Source: Pseudomonadota bacterium (GTDB taxonomy: Bacteria; Pseudomonadota; Alphaproteobacteria; Caulobacterales; Caulobacteraceae). From it: a stretch of DNA of 12,170 nucleotides. The position numbers and the translations under genes are program-made. The stretch covers positions 1-12,170 of the forward strand of contig JAEYQX010000099.1 of NCBI GenBank assembly GCA_023409795.1, written 5' to 3'. The notes beneath the pieces were generated by a model. It saw nothing but the letters and a program-made list of their open reading frames with translations, was not told the DNA's origin and did not search any database. Of this stretch, positions 5,324 to 12,152 are shown piece after piece. The stretch's first letter is position 1, and each line of letters starts with the position of its first letter.

Positions 5324-6229
5324 TCAAGTTGTGTCGGTTGCTTCGTCCAGCAGGAAATGCGCGGTCAGGGTTGCAATTGGATGATCGCGGTTCGTCTGCC
5401 AGGCCTCGGCCAGCACCTGGGCGACCCGGCGACCGGCCTTGTTGACGCGGGCGCGGGCGAAGACGGTTTCGGGCCTTCCCGTGCGCAGATAGGCCGCCGT
5501 GACATTGATGACACGGGGCAGGCGGGGGCGGGGATAGCTGGTCGCCAGCTGGGCCACGGCGGTCATCTCCAGCAGGGCCGCAGTGGTGCCGCCATGCAGG
5601 GCCGGCAGCATGGGATTGCCGATCAGATGATCCGAATAGGGCATGATGACGGTCAGCTCATCGCCATTGCTCTGGGTCTTCAGGCCCAGGAAGTTGGCAT
5701 AGGGGATGGCCTGCAGCGGGCCGTCGCCGGTGCCATAGGTCTGGGGCGCGTGTTGGGGCGAGGCGCTGGCCCGGGGGCTGCTGCTGCCCGGCGCGCGGCG
5801 TCCGGCATCTGCGGTAATGATATAGGTGGCCTGGGATGCGGCGACCGGGTCGGCGGCGTCGTCCTCGAAGGCAAAGGCGCGCACGAAGGCGATGTTGCTG
5901 GTCAGCTTGTAGCAATAGGCCTGGGCCAGCAGGTCGCGACCGGGCCTGGCCGCGCGCATATAGTCCACCCGCAGGTCCAGGGTGGCGATCGGCTGATAGG
6001 TGCCCAGCGCCTTCCACACGGCCAGGCCGCCGACATGGTCCAGCAGGGTCGTCACCAGGCCGCCGGCTAGGACCCCCGTGCCCGGGTCCCCGATCAGGTC
6101 ATCGCGATAGGGCAGGCGCAGCCGCAGGCCGTCATCGTCGTCGCCGTCGAAGCTGAAGCCCAGGGCCAGGGTATGGGCCGCCCCTGACGCCAGCTGCGGC
6201 AGGATTTCGGACAGGAAGTTCGCGGACAT
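5324..6229 (-). CDS. Tandem double-hotdog (PaaI/4HBT-type) thioesterase-like protein
   Basis: This predicted acyl-CoA thioesterase has 301 residues and two hotdog domains in one chain. Domain 1 (about 18-141) has YRDDLIGDPGTGVLAGG at 41-57 leading into TTLLDHVGG. Domain 2 (about 172-298) has YSDHLIGNP and then LHGGTTAALLEMTA at 211-224. The paired blocks YRDDLIGDP/YSDHLIGNP and AGG..LLD/HGG..LLE show an internal duplication. D64 and E221 occupy the position of the catalytic acid in PaaI-type enzymes. The linker (142-168) is Ala/Pro/Ser-rich and probably flexible. Single hotdog proteins dimerise, so this fusion may form the dimer within one polypeptide. Domain 1 has Ala where domain 2 has the usual His of HGG, so the halves may have diverged. 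GAGGT precedes the ATG at 6229 by five bases. It lies 117 bases downstream of the hybrid kinase-like gene. The natural substrate cannot be read from sequence. Confidence 0.87.
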   Translation of the reverse strand: MSANFLSEILPQLASGAAHTLALGFSFDGDDDDGLRLRLPYRDDLIGDPGTGVLAGGLVTTLLDHVGGLAVWKALGTYQPIATLDLRVDYMRAARPGRDLLAQAYCYKLTSNIAFVRAFAFEDDAADPVAASQATYIITADAGRRAPGSSSPRASASPQHAPQTYGTGDGPLQAIPYANFLGLKTQSNGDELTVIMPYSDHLIGNPMLPALHGGTTAALLEMTAVAQLATSYPRPRLPRVINVTAAYLRTGRPETVFARARVNKAGRRVAQVLAEAWQTNRDHPIATLTAHFLLDEATDTT

Positions 6230-6346
6230 CAGTTACCTCGCCGGAAAAAGTCAGATCGGGATCGCCTGGACCCGATGCACGCTTGGTGGCGGGCAGACTC
6301 CGGCCTGTCCATAGCCCGGCACAGGGTTTTGACCCTGGAAGAGGCC

Positions 6347-7960
6347 TTAGCCGTGCAGGCGGGCCCGGTTGTCGGCCTGGGCATCAGCCTCGACGCCGGC
6401 GCTGAGGGCGGCGTTCATGGCCATGCGCAGGCGCTCGGGCTTGATCGGCTTCTCGACGACCGAGGCCATGCCGACATCGACATAGTGCTGGGCGTCGTCC
6501 GGATCGGCATTGGCGGTCAGGGCGATGATGGGAATGGCGCTGGCGGGCCCGGACAGGGCGCGGATGGCGCGGGTGGCCTGTACCCCGTCCAGGCGCGGCA
6601 TCTTGATGTCCATCAGGATCAGGTCGAAGGGGCGGTTCTGGACCGCTTCCAGGGCATCCTGGCCATCCTCGACCGTCTCGGATGTGCAGCCGAACATCTC
6701 GCACAGGGCCTGGGCCCCCACGCGGTTGGTGGCATTGTCGTCGGCGATCAGGACGTGGGGCCGCGCCTGGAGCTCCAGGTCGTCCAGGCTGGAGACATTG
6801 GTTTCCTCGGCCGGTTCCAGCTCGGCGCGCGGGGCGGCCAGGTCAAAGGCGAGGGTGGACCCGCTGCCGGGATTGTTCTCGGCCCAGATGCGGCCGTTCA
6901 TCTGGCTGATGATGTGGCGGCTGATGGCCAGGCCCAGGGTGCCGGGCTGGGTGGTCGAGCCTTCGTTGAACAGGCCGTTGAGGTGGTCGGCCGGGATGCC
7001 GGGGCCATCGTCGCGGATGCGCGCCTGCAGGCTCAGCTCGCCCTTGGCCTCGCGGGCCTTGAGGCTGACCTCGACCATGCCGCTGCGGGCATATTTCAGC
7101 GACTGGCCGATCAGGCTGTTGAACACCTGCTTGAGCCGCGCGGCGTCGGTCAGGGCGGCCAGTTCCGGGTTGCCGTCATAGCTGACGATCAGTGACACGC
7201 CGTCTTCCAGGGCGCGCGGGGCCCATTGGCCCTGGACCTCGTCCATCATCTGCTGCAGCGAGACTGCCTCGGGGTTCAGGGCCAGCTCGCCGGCTTCGGC
7301 GCGGGCCAGGTCCAGGCTGTCCTGAAGGGTGGCCAGCAGGCTCTCGGAGGAATCTATGATGGTCTGGACATAGGCGTGGGCCGCATCGTTCAGCGGCTGG
7401 CGCAGCAACAGGTCGGCCACGGCCAGGACTCCGTTCATCGGCGTGCGCAGCTCGCGGTTCAGCAGGCCCAGGTATTGGCTGTTGGCACGGGCCGCAGCCT
7501 CGACCTGACGATGGCCGGCGCTCAGGTCGGCGACCTGCCGGGTCAGGGCCTGGACCTCGTCGCGCTGGACGTCATTGACCGCACGCAGAAGCGAGACGGC
7601 AGTGCCGATGCCGCGATAGTCACCATTGCGGGTGACGATGAAGCCGCGCATCAGGGCACCTGCGCGGCTTTTCAGGATGACGTCGGAAAAGGCCTCGATG
7701 CGGACATTGTATTCCACGACCGCCGGTTCGGGATCCATGATGTGGACCACTTCGCGTGAGCCGTAGAGGCTGTGGCCAAGCGGGCCGGCCAGTTTCATCA
7801 GGAAGTCGCTGCGGTCGACCAGGCCCAGCGGGCGATTGCCGTCGACGACCGGCAGGACCAGGGTGTCCGGCTCTCGCTGGAAGCGCGCAAAGACGGCGCT
7901 CACCATGGTATTGGCGGTCACCGGCTCAACGCGCTCGGTCAGCACTTCGATCGTCGGCAT
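6347..7960 (-). CDS. CBS-like hybrid sensor kinase lacking the phospho-accepting histidine, with intact receiver
   Basis: This is a soluble signalling protein of 537 residues. The N-terminal ~130 residues resemble a CBS pair (LVLPVVDGNRPLGLVDRSDF at 34-53; GFIVTRNGDYRGIGTAVSLL at 106-125). A helical linker and a dimerisation helix follow. The H-box should read SHELRTP but is NRELRTPMNG (168-177), with Arg169 in the His position. The ATPase region keeps DDGPGIP (317-323), but its N-box has Gln286 for the Mg-binding Asn and its G2 box is irregular (GTLGLAIS). The receiver (about 401-520) looks functional: acidic pair D407-D408, phospho-acceptor D451 in LMDIKMP, T482 and K504. It is therefore probably a pseudokinase scaffold whose receiver is phosphorylated by another protein, which is inference. 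I chose ATG 7960 because TGGAG lies ten bases upstream and the CBS fold starts there; a TTG at 8032 would add 24 residues. It is divergent from queC. Confidence 0.9.
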   Translation of the reverse strand: MPTIEVLTERVEPVTANTMVSAVFARFQREPDTLVLPVVDGNRPLGLVDRSDFLMKLAGPLGHSLYGSREVVHIMDPEPAVVEYNVRIEAFSDVILKSRAGALMRGFIVTRNGDYRGIGTAVSLLRAVNDVQRDEVQALTRQVADLSAGHRQVEAAARANSQYLGLLNRELRTPMNGVLAVADLLLRQPLNDAAHAYVQTIIDSSESLLATLQDSLDLARAEAGELALNPEAVSLQQMMDEVQGQWAPRALEDGVSLIVSYDGNPELAALTDAARLKQVFNSLIGQSLKYARSGMVEVSLKAREAKGELSLQARIRDDGPGIPADHLNGLFNEGSTTQPGTLGLAISRHIISQMNGRIWAENNPGSGSTLAFDLAAPRAELEPAEETNVSSLDDLELQARPHVLIADDNATNRVGAQALCEMFGCTSETVEDGQDALEAVQNRPFDLILMDIKMPRLDGVQATRAIRALSGPASAIPIIALTANADPDDAQHYVDVGMASVVEKPIKPERLRMAMNAALSAGVEADAQADNRARLHG

Positions 7961-8059
7961 CAGGCCGGCACTCCAGGTTTCTGGTTTACAATTGCCGTTG
8001 ACGATTTGCGAAAGTGTTAAGCTGGGCCACAAATGGACCCGGCCCGATTTCAGCCGGTT

Positions 8060-8088
8060 TTGCGCCGGGGGCGCGACTGGCGTATAGG
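8060..8088 (+). promoter_or_regulatory. Possible housekeeping promoter for queC-queE
   Basis: TTGCGC (8060-8065) and TATAGG (8083-8088) are separated by 17 bases, a fair match to an alphaproteobacterial sigma-70 type promoter, about 70 bases upstream of the queC start. The -35 half overlaps a small GCGCC/GGCGC hairpin (8062-8074). The match is by eye only. I saw no preQ1 riboswitch in the leader. Confidence 0.3.
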
Positions 8089-8156
8089 CGGGTTAACTAC
8101 AGACCCCCTGTCCTTCTTTTCCATGCGCGCGGCCAGCGGCCGACCGCAGGTTTGTC

Positions 8157-8873
8157 ATGAGCACCATCTTGCAAGGCTCCGCCACCTCTGCCCTCGTCCT
8201 GTTCTCCGGTGGCCAGGACAGCGCCACCTGCCTGGCCTGGGCCCTGCAGAAGTTCGCGCGCGTCGAGACCATCGGCTTCGACTATGGCCAGCGCCATGTG
8301 GTCGAGATGGAAGCGCGGCTGGCCGTGCGTGAGGCGATGAAGCAGGTTTTGCCGCAATATGCCGACCGTCTGGGCGATGACCATGTGGTGGACCTGACCG
8401 GCTATGGCCGCATCGCCGAGAGCAGCCTGACCAGCGAACGCGCCATCGAAATGGACGCGCGCGGTCTGCCGGCCACCTTTGTGCCGGGACGCAACCTGAT
8501 CTTCCTGACGGCGGCGGCGGCCCTGTCGGACCGGCGCGGGCTGGAGGTGCTGGTCACCGGCGTGTGCGAGACGGACTATTCAGGCTATCCCGACTGCCGC
8601 CAGGCCACGATCGACGCCATGTCGCAGGCCCTGACGCTGGGCCTGGACCGTCCCGTGCCGATCGAGACGCCGCTGATGTATCTGACCAAGGCCCAGACCT
8701 GGGAGTTGGCCCACAAGATCGGCGGCCAGCAGCTGGTCGATGCCATCATCGAGACGTCGCACACCTGCTATGCGGGGGACCGCGAGCATCGCCACGACTG
8801 GGGCTATGGCTGCGGCACCTGCGCAGCATGCGAGCTGCGCGAGGCGGGATACCGCCAGTGGAAGGAAGGCTGA
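8157..8873 (+). CDS. queC: 7-cyano-7-deazaguanine synthase
   Basis: QueC converts 7-carboxy-7-deazaguanine and ammonia to preQ0 using ATP, the step after QueE in queuosine biosynthesis. The 238 residues begin with the PP-loop nucleotide-binding motif SGGQDSATCLAW (17-28), followed by FDYGQRH (41-47), RNLIFLTAAAALS (112-124) and GVCETDYSGYPDCR (135-148). The four zinc cysteines are C204 (SHTCYAGD), C219, C222 and C225 (GCGTCAACELR). The gap of 14 between the first and second is longer than the roughly eight I recall for B. subtilis, because of a DREHRHDWGYG insert that I believe is common in alphaproteobacteria. AGG lies about seven bases before the ATG. The stop codon shares one base with the queE start (TGATG), so the two are translationally coupled. 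I see no truncation or lost residue. Confidence 0.96.
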   Translation: MSTILQGSATSALVLFSGGQDSATCLAWALQKFARVETIGFDYGQRHVVEMEARLAVREAMKQVLPQYADRLGDDHVVDLTGYGRIAESSLTSERAIEMDARGLPATFVPGRNLIFLTAAAALSDRRGLEVLVTGVCETDYSGYPDCRQATIDAMSQALTLGLDRPVPIETPLMYLTKAQTWELAHKIGGQQLVDAIIETSHTCYAGDREHRHDWGYGCGTCAACELREAGYRQWKEG

Positions 8874-9508
8874 TGACCTATTCGGTCAAGGAGACCTTCC
8901 TGACGGTCCAGGGCGAGGCAGGGCAGGCGGGTCGTGTCTCGGTGTTCCTGCGCTTTGCCGGCTGCAACCTGTGGAGCGGGCTGGAGCGTGACCGCGACAG
9001 CGCCGTCTGTACCTTCTGCGATACCGATTTCGTCGGCACCAACGGCGACGGCGGCGGCAAGTTCAAAACCGCCGACCTGCTGGCCGACCACGTCAACAGC
9101 TTCTGGACGGGCCGTGAGGGCGATCCCAAGCTGGTCGTCTGCACGGGCGGGGAGCCTTTGCTGCAACTGGATGCGCCGCTGATCGAAGCCCTGCACGCGC
9201 GCGGTTTCGAGATCGCCATCGAGAGCAATGGCACGATCAAAGCCCCCGAAGGTATCGACTGGATCTGCATCAGCCCCAAGGCCGACGCCGAAGTCGTCCA
9301 GACCTCGGGCCAAGAGCTGAAACTGGTGTATCCGCAGGAAAAGGCCATGCCCGAACGGTTCGAACACATGGATTTCGAGCGTTTCTGGCTGCAGCCGATG
9401 GACGGGCCGGATCAGGCCGCCAATACCCGGGCAGCCATGGAATACTGCCTGAAACATCCGCAATGGCGGCTCAGCATCCAGACGCATAAATACATCGGCG
9501 TGCGCTAG
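8873..9508 (+). CDS. queE: 7-carboxy-7-deazaguanine synthase (radical SAM)
   Basis: QueE is the radical SAM enzyme that contracts 6-carboxy-tetrahydropterin to 7-carboxy-7-deazaguanine in preQ0/queuosine synthesis. It supplies the substrate of the upstream queC product. The cluster motif is the QueE-type variant, C31-X14-C46-X2-C49 (GCNLWSGLERDRDSAVCTFCD), rather than the usual CX3CX2C. Other family features are the opening YSVKETFLTVQGEAG, CTGGEPLLQLD (about 87-97), ESNGT (117-121) and ISPKADAE, and the end SIQTHKYIGVR. The length of 211 residues is normal. The start overlaps the queC stop by one base and AAGGAAGG lies just upstream, so the start is firm. queD and tgt are not in this window. 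A weak hairpin follows the gene. Confidence 0.96.
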   Translation: MTYSVKETFLTVQGEAGQAGRVSVFLRFAGCNLWSGLERDRDSAVCTFCDTDFVGTNGDGGGKFKTADLLADHVNSFWTGREGDPKLVVCTGGEPLLQLDAPLIEALHARGFEIAIESNGTIKAPEGIDWICISPKADAEVVQTSGQELKLVYPQEKAMPERFEHMDFERFWLQPMDGPDQAANTRAAMEYCLKHPQWRLSIQTHKYIGVR

Positions 9509-9543
9509 GCCTGCATCCAGATGCCCTTGCGGTGACGACTAAC

Positions 9544-9565
9544 TGGCGAAACAAGGTTTTCGCCA
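9544..9565 (+). terminator. Possible weak terminator after queE
   Basis: TGGCGAAA (9544-9551) and TTTCGCCA (9558-9565) form an 8-bp perfect stem with a 6-base loop, followed by only three T and then the GGAAGGA ribosome binding site of the next gene. It may end most queCE transcripts, or it may act as a processing or control hairpin for the downstream cassette. Confidence 0.4.
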
Positions 9566-9583
9566 TTTGGAAGGATTGCCGCC

Positions 9584-10006
9584 ATGGGATGGGTTTTCTG
9601 GGTTCTGGTTTTCTCGGTGCCGCTGCTGGGTATCGCCTATGCAGCCTTCAGTTCGTTCCTGAAATACCGCCAGCACCGCGCCATGCTGGATGTGCTCAAG
9701 GTCTATGCAGAGCGGGGCGAATCTCCGCCGGAACAGGTGCTGACGGCGCTGTCGCAAGGTTTCTCCCTGTCCGAGGCCGGCGTGAACGCGCCGGCCAGAT
9801 ATGAGGACAGGCCGGCCCGTACGTCGCAGGGGCCGATGCACTACTGGTCGCTGGTGGGGCTGTTCGGCGTGTTCACCGCCGGTTTTGGCTGGGCTTCGTT
9901 TTCGACGGGCGGGACGATCACCGGCTATGCCATCGTCGCCTTCACCATGGGGGCGGTCTTCATCTGGGCGCTGATCATGGCGCTGGCCCTGACCTTCAAG
10001 AAATAG
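9584..10006 (+). CDS. Three-helix inner membrane protein in an ECF sigma cassette, possibly DUF6249-like
   Basis: This is a small inner membrane protein of 140 residues. Transmembrane helix 1 covers about 4-24 (VFWVLVFSVPLLGIAYAAF). A polar segment at 25-87 starts KYRQHRAMLDVLKVYAERGESPPE, the kind of basic helix plus Gly-x-x-Pro-Pro turn that I associate with DUF6249-type proteins. Helices 2 (about 88-106) and 3 (112-136) then end with the short tail TFKK. There are no catalytic residues. The start is strong: GGAAGGA lies eight bases upstream of ATG 9584. The ECF sigma factor gene begins 25 bases after the stop on the same strand and a two-helix protein gene overlaps that, so the three probably form one operon. 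By analogy it could sense envelope state or modulate the sigma factor. Assignment to DUF6249 is from memory and tentative. Confidence 0.82.
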   Translation: MGWVFWVLVFSVPLLGIAYAAFSSFLKYRQHRAMLDVLKVYAERGESPPEQVLTALSQGFSLSEAGVNAPARYEDRPARTSQGPMHYWSLVGLFGVFTAGFGWASFSTGGTITGYAIVAFTMGAVFIWALIMALALTFKK

Positions 10007-10031
10007 GAGGCGGCGAGGGGGCGCGCGGACG

Positions 10032-10559
10032 ATGACACCGCAGGAAATGCGTTGGCTGGCCGAGGCCCGGGCCGGGTCTGATGCCGCCTATGGGCGCTTG
10101 ATGTCCGCGCATCAGGGCATGGTGCGCGGCTTCCTGCGCCGGATGCTGGGCGGGGGATGGGCCGATGCCGACGACGTGGCGCAGGACGTGTTCGTCCATG
10201 CGTGGCAGGGGCTTTATGCCGTGCGCGATCCGGCCCGTTTCCGGTCGTGGCTGATGGGCATGGCGTGGCGGCGGGCGCAGGACCATATCCGTGCGAACCA
10301 GCGCCGTGCGCGCCGCGACCATGACTGGCTGCAATCCCTGTCCTTGCCGGAGGGGGTGACGCCGGACGAGCGGCTGGCGCTGGAGCAGGCGATGGCATCC
10401 CTTGCCCTGGACTGCCGCGCCTGTGTGGCCCTGTCGCTGGGCGAGGGCTGGACCCATGCAGAGATCGCCGAGGCTTTGTCCATGCCGCCGGGTACGGTAA
10501 AGTCCCACATTACGCGGGGGCGCGAGCGCGTGCTGAAAGTGTTTGGAGACCCGTCATGA
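10032..10559 (+). CDS. ECF-type RNA polymerase sigma factor
   Basis: This alternative sigma factor of 175 residues directs RNA polymerase to a small stress or envelope regulon. The sigma-2 region (about 17-92) includes the core-binding and -10 recognition stretch DADDVAQDVFVHAWQ (45-59) and FRSWLMGMAWRRAQDHIR (70-87). Sigma-4 (about 114-171) includes DCRACVALSLGEGWTHAEIA with the helix-turn-helix EIAEALSMPPGTVKSHITRGRERV for -35 recognition. There is no sigma-1 or sigma-3 domain and no C-terminal extension. Ribosome binding is uncertain: GAGGGG is about 11 bases before the ATG, and a perfect AGGAGG lies 21 bases before it, at the end of the preceding gene. The stop overlaps the next start in an ATGA, the usual coupling of a sigma factor with its inhibitor. 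The ECF subgroup cannot be assigned by eye. Confidence 0.94.
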   Translation: MTPQEMRWLAEARAGSDAAYGRLMSAHQGMVRGFLRRMLGGGWADADDVAQDVFVHAWQGLYAVRDPARFRSWLMGMAWRRAQDHIRANQRRARRDHDWLQSLSLPEGVTPDERLALEQAMASLALDCRACVALSLGEGWTHAEIAEALSMPPGTVKSHITRGRERVLKVFGDPS

Positions 10560-10837
10560 CGCCGGAACAGAAGCTGCAAGCCCTGTTTGCCGCCCAGCAC
10601 CCGAGACAGCCGGACCTGTCGTTCGATCTGGTGGTGATGGAGCGCATTGCGCGCCGTCGTGCGGTGTCACGCTTTGTCCATCTGTCGATGCTGATTGTCG
10701 TGGTGGCAGGCGTTCTGGCGGGGGCCATGCTGACGCTGGACGCGGGACAGGGGCAGGCCCTGTCGGGGCTGCTGGCCGGTATCGGGGCGGGGGCTCTGGC
10801 GGCGCTGGTGGTGTGGAACGTCAGGCGGGCGGAGTAA
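10556..10837 (+). CDS. Small two-helix membrane protein coupled to the ECF sigma factor, candidate anti-sigma factor
   Basis: The protein has 93 residues. The first 40 are cytosolic-looking and partly basic (DLVVMERIARRRAVSRF at 24-40). Two transmembrane helices follow, about 41-61 (LSMLIVVVAGVLAGAML) and 69-88 (LSGLLAGIGAGALAALVVW), with the short loop DAGQGQ and the tail NVRRAE. Its ATG lies inside the sigma gene's last codons (ATGA, 4-base overlap), which gives translational coupling and near-equal amounts. This is the typical position of an anti-sigma factor. The N-terminus has no HxxxCxxC zinc motif, so it is not a ZAS-type inhibitor, and it has no periplasmic sensor domain. Function is inferred only from context and topology. 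A convergent lipoprotein gene ends 17 bases downstream with no terminator between them. Confidence 0.8.
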   Translation: MTPEQKLQALFAAQHPRQPDLSFDLVVMERIARRRAVSRFVHLSMLIVVVAGVLAGAMLTLDAGQGQALSGLLAGIGAGALAALVVWNVRRAE

Positions 10838-10854
10838 TCGGACAGGCCCGCTAA

Positions 10855-11115
10855 TCAGCAGCTCTTGCCCTGGCGCTGGCGTTCCTCGCAGCGGCGCTGG
10901 TCGCGTTCCCATTCGCGCTGTTCACGCTCGCGCCTGGCCTTGGTTTCCTCGTCAGAGGTGGTGACGGCATCAAGGCCGGCACCCACAACGGCACCGGTCA
11001 CCTTGGCGGTGGTGCCGACCACGGCTGCGCCCGCGCCAACGGCCGCGCCGACCACGCAGCCTTGAAGCATGAGGGCGGTGCCCAGAAGGGCCAGGGCAGG
11101 GACGATCTTCTTCAT
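10855..11115 (-). CDS. Small lipoprotein with glycine/alanine-rich segment and charged tail
   Basis: This is a predicted lipoprotein of 86 residues. The signal peptide MKKIVPALALLGTALM is followed by the lipobox LQGC with the lipidated Cys at 20. After the lipidated Cys comes a small-residue segment, VVGAAVGAGAAVVGTTAKVTG (21-41) then AVVGAGLDA (42-50), which looks like a glycine zipper. The tail (54-86) is highly charged (EETKARREREQREWERDQRR) and includes Cys76 and a C-terminal Cys86 that could form a disulfide. The +2 residue is Val, not the Asp inner-membrane retention signal, so the outer membrane is the likely location. AAGGA lies five bases before the ATG. It is a single gene, convergent with the ECF cassette. 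Similar short lipoproteins are common in Caulobacterales and the function is unknown. Confidence 0.88.
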   Translation of the reverse strand: MKKIVPALALLGTALMLQGCVVGAAVGAGAAVVGTTAKVTGAVVGAGLDAVTTSDEETKARREREQREWERDQRRCEERQRQGKSC

Positions 11116-11175
11116 CCGGTCCTTATGCCCTGATCCAGACGGCTTGTCAGGCGAGGCCGCAACACACCGCGCACG

Positions 11176-11202
11176 AAAAAGGGCACCCGGGGGGTGCCCT
11201 TT
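11176..11202 (-). terminator. Rho-independent terminator of the pirin gene
   Basis: On the minus strand AAAGGGCACCC pairs with GGGTGCCCTTT (11202-11192 with 11188-11178; 11 perfect pairs, 3-base loop), and the T-run totals five bases (11180-11176). It starts 17 bases after the pirin stop and lies between that gene and the downstream lipoprotein gene, so the two are separately transcribed. Confidence 0.88.
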
Positions 11203-11219
11203 CCCGATGGGGGAGCCGC

Positions 11220-11915
11220 TTACAGGCTGTCGACCATGACCAGTTCGGCGTCTTCGCTGGCCGTGATCGTCAGGGTCGGCTCGTCGATGATGCCGGCACC
11301 GTCGCGGGCATTGAGCGTGGTACCATTGACGTCGACCTGACCGACAGCCGGAACCAGATAGGCGCGGCGACCGGACTTCAGGTCATAGGTCAGGCTTTCG
11401 CCGGCCTTCAGCGTGGCGGCCAGAACCCTGGCGTCGGCATTGATGTTCAGCGAGCCGTCATTGGCATCGCCCGAAGCCACCACGGTGAACTTGCCCGAGC
11501 GGTCGGCCTTAGGAAACTCGCGCTGGCCCCACGACGGCTCGGCACCCGGACGGTCCGTCTCGATCCAGATCTGGAACAGCGTCGTGAGCTCGTTCTCCAT
11601 ATTGTACTCGGCGTGACGCACCCCGGTACCGGCGCTCATGACCTGCACATCGCCTGCGGCGGTGCGGCCCTGGTTGCCCATGGAGTCCTGGTGGGTGATG
11701 GCCCCCGTGCGGACATAGGTGATGATTTCCATGTCGGCGTGCGGGTGGGGCGGAAAGCCCGACTTGGCCGCGATCTCGTCATCATTCCAGACGCGCAGAC
11801 GGCCCCAGCCCATACGATTGGGATCGTAATAGCTGGCGAACGAGAAGTGGTGCTTCGCATTCAGCCAGCCGTGGTTGGCACCACCGAGGGTATTGAAAGG
11901 ACGGACATCGATCAT
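11220..11915 (-). CDS. Pirin-family cupin protein
   Basis: This is a cytosolic bicupin of 231 residues. The N-terminal cupin has the pirin metal site: H57 and H59 in FPPHPHADMEIITYV, and H101 and E103 in GVRHAEYN. These are the ligands that bind Fe in pirins and in the quercetinase-active YhhW type. Other family marks are the opening MIDVRPFNTLGGANHGWLNAKHHFSF region, the run DPNRMGWGRLRVWNDDEI (31-48), and MSAGTGVRH. The second cupin (about 142-228) lacks an obvious metal site, as is usual. The N-terminal VRPFNTLGGAN and total length match the short YhaK/YhhW-like bacterial pirins. GGGAGA lies eight bases before ATG 11915. It has its own terminator. A redox or stress-sensing role is plausible, but the substrate is unknown. 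Two small inverted repeats lie upstream. Confidence 0.93.
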   Translation of the reverse strand: MIDVRPFNTLGGANHGWLNAKHHFSFASYYDPNRMGWGRLRVWNDDEIAAKSGFPPHPHADMEIITYVRTGAITHQDSMGNQGRTAAGDVQVMSAGTGVRHAEYNMENELTTLFQIWIETDRPGAEPSWGQREFPKADRSGKFTVVASGDANDGSLNINADARVLAATLKAGESLTYDLKSGRRAYLVPAVGQVDVNGTTLNARDGAGIIDEPTLTITASEDAELVMVDSL

Positions 11916-11942
11916 GTGGGAATCTCCCGCTCTGTTCTGGTT

Positions 11943-11992
11943 GGCAGCATGGGCTGCCTTGTTGATGAGAGATATAAGGAACAGTTGCTGTT
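11943..11992. promoter_or_regulatory. Two small inverted repeats upstream of the pirin gene
   Basis: GGCAGC/GCTGCC (11943-11948 and 11953-11958, 4-base loop) and AACAG-TTG-CTGTT (11980-11992) both lie in the pirin upstream region, 28 and 65 bases from its start codon. The second is a candidate operator. No adjacent regulator gene is visible in the window. I could not place a convincing promoter. Apart from these and the REP repeats, the 255 bases right of the pirin gene hold nothing I can recognise. Confidence 0.25.
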
Positions 11993-12060
11993 ACGAATAG
12001 GGGTATGGCGATCACGGATTGTTACGGTCGGTGCGTGGGTGACAAAGCCTCTATCCGCTC

Positions 12061-12080
12061 GTCCCGGCGAAGGCCGGGAC
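12061..12080 (+). repeat. REP-like hairpin, first copy
   Basis: GTCCCGGC-GAAG-GCCGGGAC is a perfect 8-bp stem with a GAAG loop, followed by CCAGAG. It matches the abundant intergenic hairpin around CCCGGCGAAGGCCGGG that I recall from many alphaproteobacterial genomes. It pairs with an inverted copy 73 bases further on. Confidence 0.8.
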
Positions 12081-12152
12081 CCAGAGGGCGTGACGCGCCG
12101 TGCAGGGGGCGCCTGAGGGCCAAGGGCTGATACCGCCGCCCTGTGATCTGGA

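Noticed and set aside
5270..6070. Long plus-strand frame opposite the thioesterase gene
   Set aside because: The minus-strand hotdog protein has clear duplicated motifs. The plus frame is low-complexity Gly/Arg/Ala sequence typical of a shadow.
6322..6337. CAGGGT/ACCCTG hairpin between the hybrid kinase-like and thioesterase genes as a terminator
   Set aside because: The stem is only six pairs and no T-run follows on the minus strand.
6275..7195. Long plus-strand frame opposite the hybrid kinase-like gene
   Set aside because: It is a shadow of the receiver and ATPase regions on the minus strand and has no recognisable domain.
8033..8156. A preQ1 riboswitch before queC
   Set aside because: I looked for the short C-rich/A-rich pseudoknot pattern and found only a GC-rich leader with a small hairpin. 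Nothing matches by eye.
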